Source: Chitinophagaceae bacterium (GTDB lineage Bacteria; Bacteroidota; Bacteroidia; Chitinophagales; Chitinophagaceae). Taken from it: 64,000 nucleotides of DNA. The notes below the pieces were generated by a model. It saw only the letters and a list, made by a program, of their open reading frames with translations. It had not been told where the DNA came from and did not search any database. Location: the NCBI GenBank assembly GCA_016706055.1, contig JADJKL010000003.1:1-64000 (forward strand). The letters run 5' to 3'. The stretch's first letter is position 1. Every line of letters begins with the position of its first letter. The position numbers and the translations under genes are program-made. Below are positions 60,218 through 64,000 of the stretch, in pieces.

Positions 60218-61414
60218 ATGTCAGCATTTAATTCGCATAATTTCAAAGGACAGAGAGTATTGATAAGAGTTGATTTTAATGTTCCATTAAATGATAAGCT
60301 GGAAATAACTGACGATAGCCGGATGACGGCTGCTGTTCCTACAATAAAGAAAGTATTGGCTGACGGCGGAAAAGTAATTTTGATGAGTCATTTGGGACGA
60401 CCAAAAGATGGCCCGGAAGATAAATTCTCTTTAAAACATTTAATAAAACACTTAAGCGAATTGCTCGGTGGCGCTACTGTTCTTTTTGCAAATGATTGTA
60501 TTGGAGAACAGGCTAATCTTACTGGCTCAATGATGCGGAGCGGCGAAGTATTATTATTAGAAAATCTTCGTTTTCATAAAGAAGAAGAAAAAGGCGATGA
60601 AGGCTTTGCAAAAAAATTAGCATCGCTTGGTGATGTTTGGGTGAATGATGCGTTTGGTACAGCACACCGGGCACATGCCTCTACAGCAGTTATTGGAAAA
60701 TTCTTTCCAGCGGATAAACGTTTCTTCGGCTTACTAATGGAAAGTGAAGTGGCAAGTGCAGAAAAAGTTTTGCATAAAGCAGAAAAACCATTTGTAGCAA
60801 TTATAGGCGGTGCCAAAGTGAGTGACAAGATTTTGATTATAGAAAATCTTCTGGAAAGAGCAACAGATATTATCATTGGCGGCGGTATGGCTTACACATT
60901 TATGAAAGCACAAGGCGGCTCAATCGGAAATTCTTTGTGTGAAGATGATAGATTAGATACAGCATTAAAAATTTTAAAATTAGCGGAACAAAAAGGGGTC
61001 AACATTCATTTACCTTCTGATTCTGTTATTGCTGATAAATTTGCTGCGGATGCTGAAACAAGTGTTGCGCCAAGTAATAATATTCCCGATGGCTGGATGG
61101 GATTAGACATTGGGTCTCATGCTTCCAATCATTTCTCAAATGTGATAAAAGCTTCAAAAACTATTTTATGGAACGGCCCAATGGGAGTTTTTGAAATGGA
61201 GAAATTTCAACTCGGTACAAAAACAATTGCAATAGCAGTTGCAGATGCTACGCAAAACGGTGCTTTCTCTTTAGTTGGCGGGGGAGATTCTGTTGCAGCC
61301 GTTAATCAGTTTGGCTTTGCAGATAAAGTAAGTTATGTTTCTACTGGCGGCGGCGCCATGCTGGAATATTTTGAAGGGAAAGTGCTGCCGGGTATTGCTG
61401 CAGTTCAGCAGTAG
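60218..61414 (+). CDS. pgk: Phosphoglycerate kinase
   Basis: The 398-residue glycolytic enzyme that transfers phosphate from 1,3-bisphosphoglycerate to ADP. Signature segments are RVLIRVDFNVPLN, LMSHLGRPKDGPEDKFSLKHL, VLLLENLRFHKEEEKGDE, NDAFGTAHRAHASTAVIG, the nucleotide-binding AIIGGAKVSDKILII and IIGGGMAYTF, and the C-terminal WNGPMGVFEMEKF and GGGDSVAAV. Length is normal and the frame intact. It follows gapA in the pathway and is separated from it by one small gene and a repeat element. Confidence 0.98.
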   Translation: MSAFNSHNFKGQRVLIRVDFNVPLNDKLEITDDSRMTAAVPTIKKVLADGGKVILMSHLGRPKDGPEDKFSLKHLIKHLSELLGGATVLFANDCIGEQANLTGSMMRSGEVLLLENLRFHKEEEKGDEGFAKKLASLGDVWVNDAFGTAHRAHASTAVIGKFFPADKRFFGLLMESEVASAEKVLHKAEKPFVAIIGGAKVSDKILIIENLLERATDIIIGGGMAYTFMKAQGGSIGNSLCEDDRLDTALKILKLAEQKGVNIHLPSDSVIADKFAADAETSVAPSNNIPDGWMGLDIGSHASNHFSNVIKASKTILWNGPMGVFEMEKFQLGTKTIAIAVADATQNGAFSLVGGGDSVAAVNQFGFADKVSYVSTGGGAMLEYFEGKVLPGIAAVQQ

Positions 61415-61509
61415 TTTTAATAGCAATCACCGAAAAGAGTGAATTACTGATTCATAAAGAAAGTTATCTTTATAACTAGATTAATTAATTTCAACAAAAA
61501 ATAACCAAA

Positions 61510-62106
61510 ATGAAAGGAACCAAAAACATCGCATTAATCGCAATAGGAGCTTTAGTTCTCATACTTGGTGTATGGGGTTGTAATGGCTACAATGGACTTA
61601 AAACAGCTGACCAAAGTGTAAAAAAAGTCTGGAGTAATGTGGAAACAAACTATCAGCGCCGTGCCGATTTATATAGCAGTGTAATCAAAACTGTGGAAGC
61701 ATCAGCAAATTTTGAAAAATCAACGTTGACTGCAGTTGTTGAAGCAAGGGCAAAAGCTACTTCTATTAATGTAGATATCAACGATCCTGAATCGTTAAAA
61801 GCATATCAGGATGCCCAAGCCAATTTACAGGGTTCATTCAGCCGTTTAATTGCATCTTTTGAAGCTTATCCTGATCTGAAAACGACAAAAGCATTCCAGG
61901 ATTTTCAAACACAAATTGAAGGCACAGAAAACCGGATCAATGTAGCTCGTCAGGATTATAATAAAGCTGTCGAAACATTTAATCTGAAAGTGGTCAAGTT
62001 TCCTAATAATCTCTTGGCAGGAATGTTTGGCTTTAAAGAGAAAGCATACTATAAAGCTGATGAAGGAACTGATAAAGCTCCCGATATAAAGTTTGATATT
62101 AAATAA
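61510..62106 (+). CDS. lemA: LemA family protein
   Basis: A 198-residue membrane-anchored protein. One N-terminal transmembrane helix (IALIAIGALVLILGVWGCNGYN) precedes the LemA helical domain: VKKVWSNVETNYQRRADLYSSVIKTVEASANFEKSTLTAVVEARAKATS, then ENRINVARQDYNKAVETFNLKVVKFPNNLLAGMFGFKEKAYYKADE. The conserved VWSNVETNYQRR and FPNNLLAGMFGF motifs are present. The LemA N-terminus is usually outside. The gene heads a three-gene unit with two TPM-domain proteins (spacings 16 and 5 bp), an arrangement common in Bacteroidota. Function is unclear. Confidence 0.93.
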   Translation: MKGTKNIALIAIGALVLILGVWGCNGYNGLKTADQSVKKVWSNVETNYQRRADLYSSVIKTVEASANFEKSTLTAVVEARAKATSINVDINDPESLKAYQDAQANLQGSFSRLIASFEAYPDLKTTKAFQDFQTQIEGTENRINVARQDYNKAVETFNLKVVKFPNNLLAGMFGFKEKAYYKADEGTDKAPDIKFDIK

Positions 62107-62122
62107 CCACTGAAAGTTATCA

Positions 62123-62581
62123 ATGTTCTCATTTTTCCGAAAGAAAAAACAGTTCTTCTCTCAGGAGGATAATCATCTTATTGTAAAAGCAATTCGCCAA
62201 GCAGAGAAGAGTACCAGCGGAGAGGTTAGGGTATTTGTAGAAAGCCGTTGTAGTTGGATGAATGCAATGGATAGAGCTGCTGAAATTTTTTATTTACTTA
62301 AGATGGAGCAAACCGAACAGCGCAATGCTGTGCTGGTATATATTGCGATGAAAGACCATCAATTAGCTGTTTTTGGTGATGAAGGAATTCATCAGAAAGT
62401 TGGATCTGATTATTGGAACAGGGTAGTAGGAGAAATGCTTTCAAGGTTTAACACCAATAATTACGGAATTGGAATATCAGAATGTGTTATCCAGATTGGC
62501 GATGCATTGAAATCTAATTTCCCATATGATAGTGATACAGATAGAAACGAATTACCTGACGAAATTGTTTTCGGCCGATAA
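62123..62581 (+). CDS. TPM domain protein, short form
   Basis: A 152-residue protein with a TPM (TLP18.3/Psb32/MOLO-1) domain: QEDNHLIVKAIRQAEKSTSGEVRVFVESRC, ILVY-like NAVLVYIAMKDHQLAVFGDEGIHQKVGSDYW. It starts with a basic patch (MFSFFRKKKQFF) and has no signal peptide, so it is probably cytosolic or peripheral. Second gene of the lemA unit. The homologous plant protein is a thylakoid phosphatase-like factor, but activity cannot be assumed here. Confidence 0.9.
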   Translation: MFSFFRKKKQFFSQEDNHLIVKAIRQAEKSTSGEVRVFVESRCSWMNAMDRAAEIFYLLKMEQTEQRNAVLVYIAMKDHQLAVFGDEGIHQKVGSDYWNRVVGEMLSRFNTNNYGIGISECVIQIGDALKSNFPYDSDTDRNELPDEIVFGR

Positions 62582-62586
62582 AGCCT

Positions 62587-63333
62587 ATGAAAAAATTATT
62601 CTTCATATTTACGCTGCTTATTTCAGTTTGTTCATTTGCACAACTTGAAGATATTGTTCCAAAAAAGCCAAGTCCTCAAAAGCTAGTCAATGATTACACA
62701 AACACATTGACAGATGTTCAGAAGCAGGCGTTGGAAGATAAATTGGTGGCTTACGATGATTCAACATCAAATCAGATTACAGTTGTTATCATTCCAACAA
62801 CAGGCAATTATTCGGTAGAAGAAGTTGCGCTGGAAATACTTCGTAAATGGGGAGTAGGAAATAAAGATATAAACAACGGAATTGTTTTACTCGTTGCAAA
62901 AGACGACCGTAAAATGCGCATTGAGGTTGGTTATGGTTTGGAAGGAGTCATAACCGATGTAACTGCGAAAGATATTATTGAATATTCCATTACCCCTCAA
63001 TTTAAACTTGATAATTATTATCGAGGAATAGATGAAGGAATAAATGGAATTGTTAAAGCTGCAGAAGGAGAATACGTTGCACCAAAAGGATATGGGAGTA
63101 GTAATAAAGGAAAGGGTATCAGTACTTGGACTATTATAATGATTGTAATTCTGCTGATTATTATTTTTGGCGGAGCAGCACCCGGCGGCGGTACTTATGT
63201 TTCCAGAGGTGGATTTACCGGTTGGTCAGGCGGTGGAAGTAGCGGCGGCGGTTGGTCTGGCGGCGGGGGTGGTGGATTTGGAGGCTTCGGCGGCGGCGGA
63301 GGAGGTGGAGGAGGAGCAAGTGGTAGTTGGTAA
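62587..63333 (+). CDS. TPM domain protein, YgcG-like, with Gly-rich tail
   Basis: A 248-residue exported protein with signal peptide (LFFIFTLLISVCSFAQ). The TPM domain (VNDYTNTLTDVQKQALEDKLVAYDDSTSNQITVVIIPTTGNYSVEEVALEILRKWGVGNKDINNGIVLLVAKDDRKMRIEVGYGLEG) lies in the periplasm. A transmembrane helix (TWTIIMIVILLIIIFGG) near residue 180 is followed by a long Gly/Ser-rich tail that ends in the family signature GGGASGSW. Five base pairs after the previous gene, third member of the lemA operon. YgcG-type proteins are membrane-linked and of unknown biochemical role. Confidence 0.92.
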   Translation: MKKLFFIFTLLISVCSFAQLEDIVPKKPSPQKLVNDYTNTLTDVQKQALEDKLVAYDDSTSNQITVVIIPTTGNYSVEEVALEILRKWGVGNKDINNGIVLLVAKDDRKMRIEVGYGLEGVITDVTAKDIIEYSITPQFKLDNYYRGIDEGINGIVKAAEGEYVAPKGYGSSNKGKGISTWTIIMIVILLIIIFGGAAPGGGTYVSRGGFTGWSGGGSSGGGWSGGGGGGFGGFGGGGGGGGGASGSW

Positions 63334-63350
63334 AATATATTATAAAAAAA

Positions 63351-63384
63351 AGAGCCATCTTATAATTAAGGTGGCTCTCTTCTT
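63351..63384. terminator. Bidirectional terminator
   Basis: AGAGCCATCTTA-TAAT-TAAGGTGGCTCT (12-bp stem with one G-U) with an A-run before and TTCTTTT after. Between the lemA operon and the convergent peptidase gene. Confidence 0.83.
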
Positions 63385-63404
63385 TTGATGTACTTAATTT
63401 TCTT

Positions 63405-64000
63405 TTAAGGGATAGGAGCAAATCCTTTCTTATCTGCTTCCGGCAATACTGATTTTATATAGTTAACCAACTCTTGTAAAGTAGCATTTCCTGTATTTTC
63501 ACTTGCTTCTTTGCTCTTTTTTGAAAGTAGTCCTTTCAATACCATTCCATTTATAAACGGATCAGTTTGATTTCTGAAATTTTCAGGAATGCCATCTCTG
63601 AATTTTACAATCTCTTCTACACCCCATTTTACTTTTTCAGGATTCTTAACGGCAATTAAGTAAGTGCTGAGTGTATTCAAAAACTGAAACTTAGCCTGTC
63701 CAAGCGGCATTTTTGCAAATTCTCCGATTATTTTATCTGCCATGCTTTCGTCGCCAGATTTTACAATCTCGTTCAGTACAGCTTCTTTTAAAATCCCTTT
63801 TGCCGGCTTCTCACTCATTTGCTTAGCGATTGCCGAAGCAACTGCTGCATCTGTTTTCCCTAATGCCATTAATGCATTACCAGCAACGGTATAAGATGAA
63901 TCGTTTACTGCATTTTTAAAAAGTTCAAGGTATTCGGATTTTTTATAATCGCCTAATTTTTCAATAGCGGCAGCTCTTACTGTAGCGTATTTATCTTTTT
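63405..64000 (-). CDS. C-terminal part of an M1-type aminopeptidase with HEAT-like repeats (5' end beyond window)
   Basis: The coding frame is open from the window edge to the stop at 63405, so the start lies to the right. The visible about 198 residues are all helical repeats (YATVRAAAIEKLGDYKKSEYLELFKNAVNDSSYTVAGNALMALGKTD...), ending ELVNYIKSVLPEADKKGFAPIP. This matches my recollection of the C-terminal HEAT-like domain of Bacteroidota M1 family zinc aminopeptidases. The catalytic HExxH region is not in the window, so the assignment rests on the repeat pattern and ending only. Confidence 0.65.
   Translation of the reverse strand, partial: KDKYATVRAAAIEKLGDYKKSEYLELFKNAVNDSSYTVAGNALMALGKTDAAVASAIAKQMSEKPAKGILKEAVLNEIVKSGDESMADKIIGEFAKMPLGQAKFQFLNTLSTYLIAVKNPEKVKWGVEEIVKFRDGIPENFRNQTDPFINGMVLKGLLSKKSKEASENTGNATLQELVNYIKSVLPEADKKGFAPIP

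Noticed and set aside
63180..63333. Long GGC/GGT/GGA-rich tract as possible simple-sequence repeat
   Set aside because: It encodes the Gly-rich tail ending GASGSW that is normal for YgcG-like TPM proteins.
1..64000. CRISPR arrays, prophage, integrase or restriction/defence operons
   Set aside because: No regularly spaced repeats, no phage structural genes, no recombinase or nuclease-methylase pair were seen; the beta-CASP MBL protein stands alone.

Overview
The window looks like a chromosomal segment of an AT-rich Bacteroidota bacterium, most likely of the Chitinophagaceae (Ferruginibacter/Niastella-like). The reasons are: TAnnTTTG-type -7 promoter elements with almost no Shine-Dalgarno sequences; many small lipoproteins; a large alpha-2-macroglobulin with CAEQ thioester; fused alpha/beta 2-oxoacid dehydrogenase E1; SPOR, DUF4476, DUF4136, DUF6263 and DUF1573 proteins; an SEC-C-tailed SecA; and LytS/LytTR signalling. 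It reads as ordinary housekeeping chromosome. There is no phage, no CRISPR array and no recognisable transposase.

Layout. 1-12.4 kb is a badly interrupted block, in order: a decayed E1 gene, a lipoprotein esterase, two small membrane or anchored proteins, aspS, a DadA-type FAD oxidoreductase and a 1,900-residue alpha-2-macroglobulin. Nearly every gene there is frameshifted, including the essential aspS, so sequence error is a strong possibility. 12.7-28.6 kb holds a DUF4476 protein, sucD, an MlaF/MlaE lipid transporter pair, the malic enzyme maeB, an M20 amidohydrolase, a SPOR protein, a deoC-ALDH-pseudoALDH module and two exported amidohydrolases. 28.6-44.2 kb holds a Kv-like channel, secA, atpG, scpB, lysA, an anchored papain-like protease with thioredoxin and thioesterase neighbours, and a beta-CASP MBL protein. 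44.2-57.7 kb holds tRNA-Met, a GNAT, an aminotransferase, an NHL lipoprotein, a LytS kinase and LytTR regulator around an unknown exported protein, tandem DUF1573 proteins, a second fused E1 with an in-frame amber, dodecin, a TRIC channel and a DCC protein. 57.8-64 kb holds tRNA-Glu, gapA, pgk, a lemA-TPM-TPM operon and the end of an M1-type peptidase.

How the genes fit together. Central carbon metabolism is prominent (gapA, pgk, sucD, maeB, E1, and deoC with aldehyde oxidation), alongside envelope biogenesis (SecA, MlaEF, SPOR, alpha-2-macroglobulin, many lipoproteins). Most genes are solitary or in operons of two or three.

Most useful observations: (i) at least six genes have a -7 promoter element ending only 4-7 nt before the ATG, which predicts leaderless mRNAs; (ii) several dispersed palindromic repeat families occur, one with compensatory arm changes, some inside coding sequence; (iii) an 85-bp element with perfect 17-bp inverted ends lies before pgk; (iv) an ALDH16-like enzyme is split into a catalytic and a pseudoenzyme polypeptide beside deoC; (v) three convergent gene pairs share an exactly abutting TAA|TTA stop junction; (vi) frameshifts cluster at the left end. 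I did not find a clearly new defence or mobile system.
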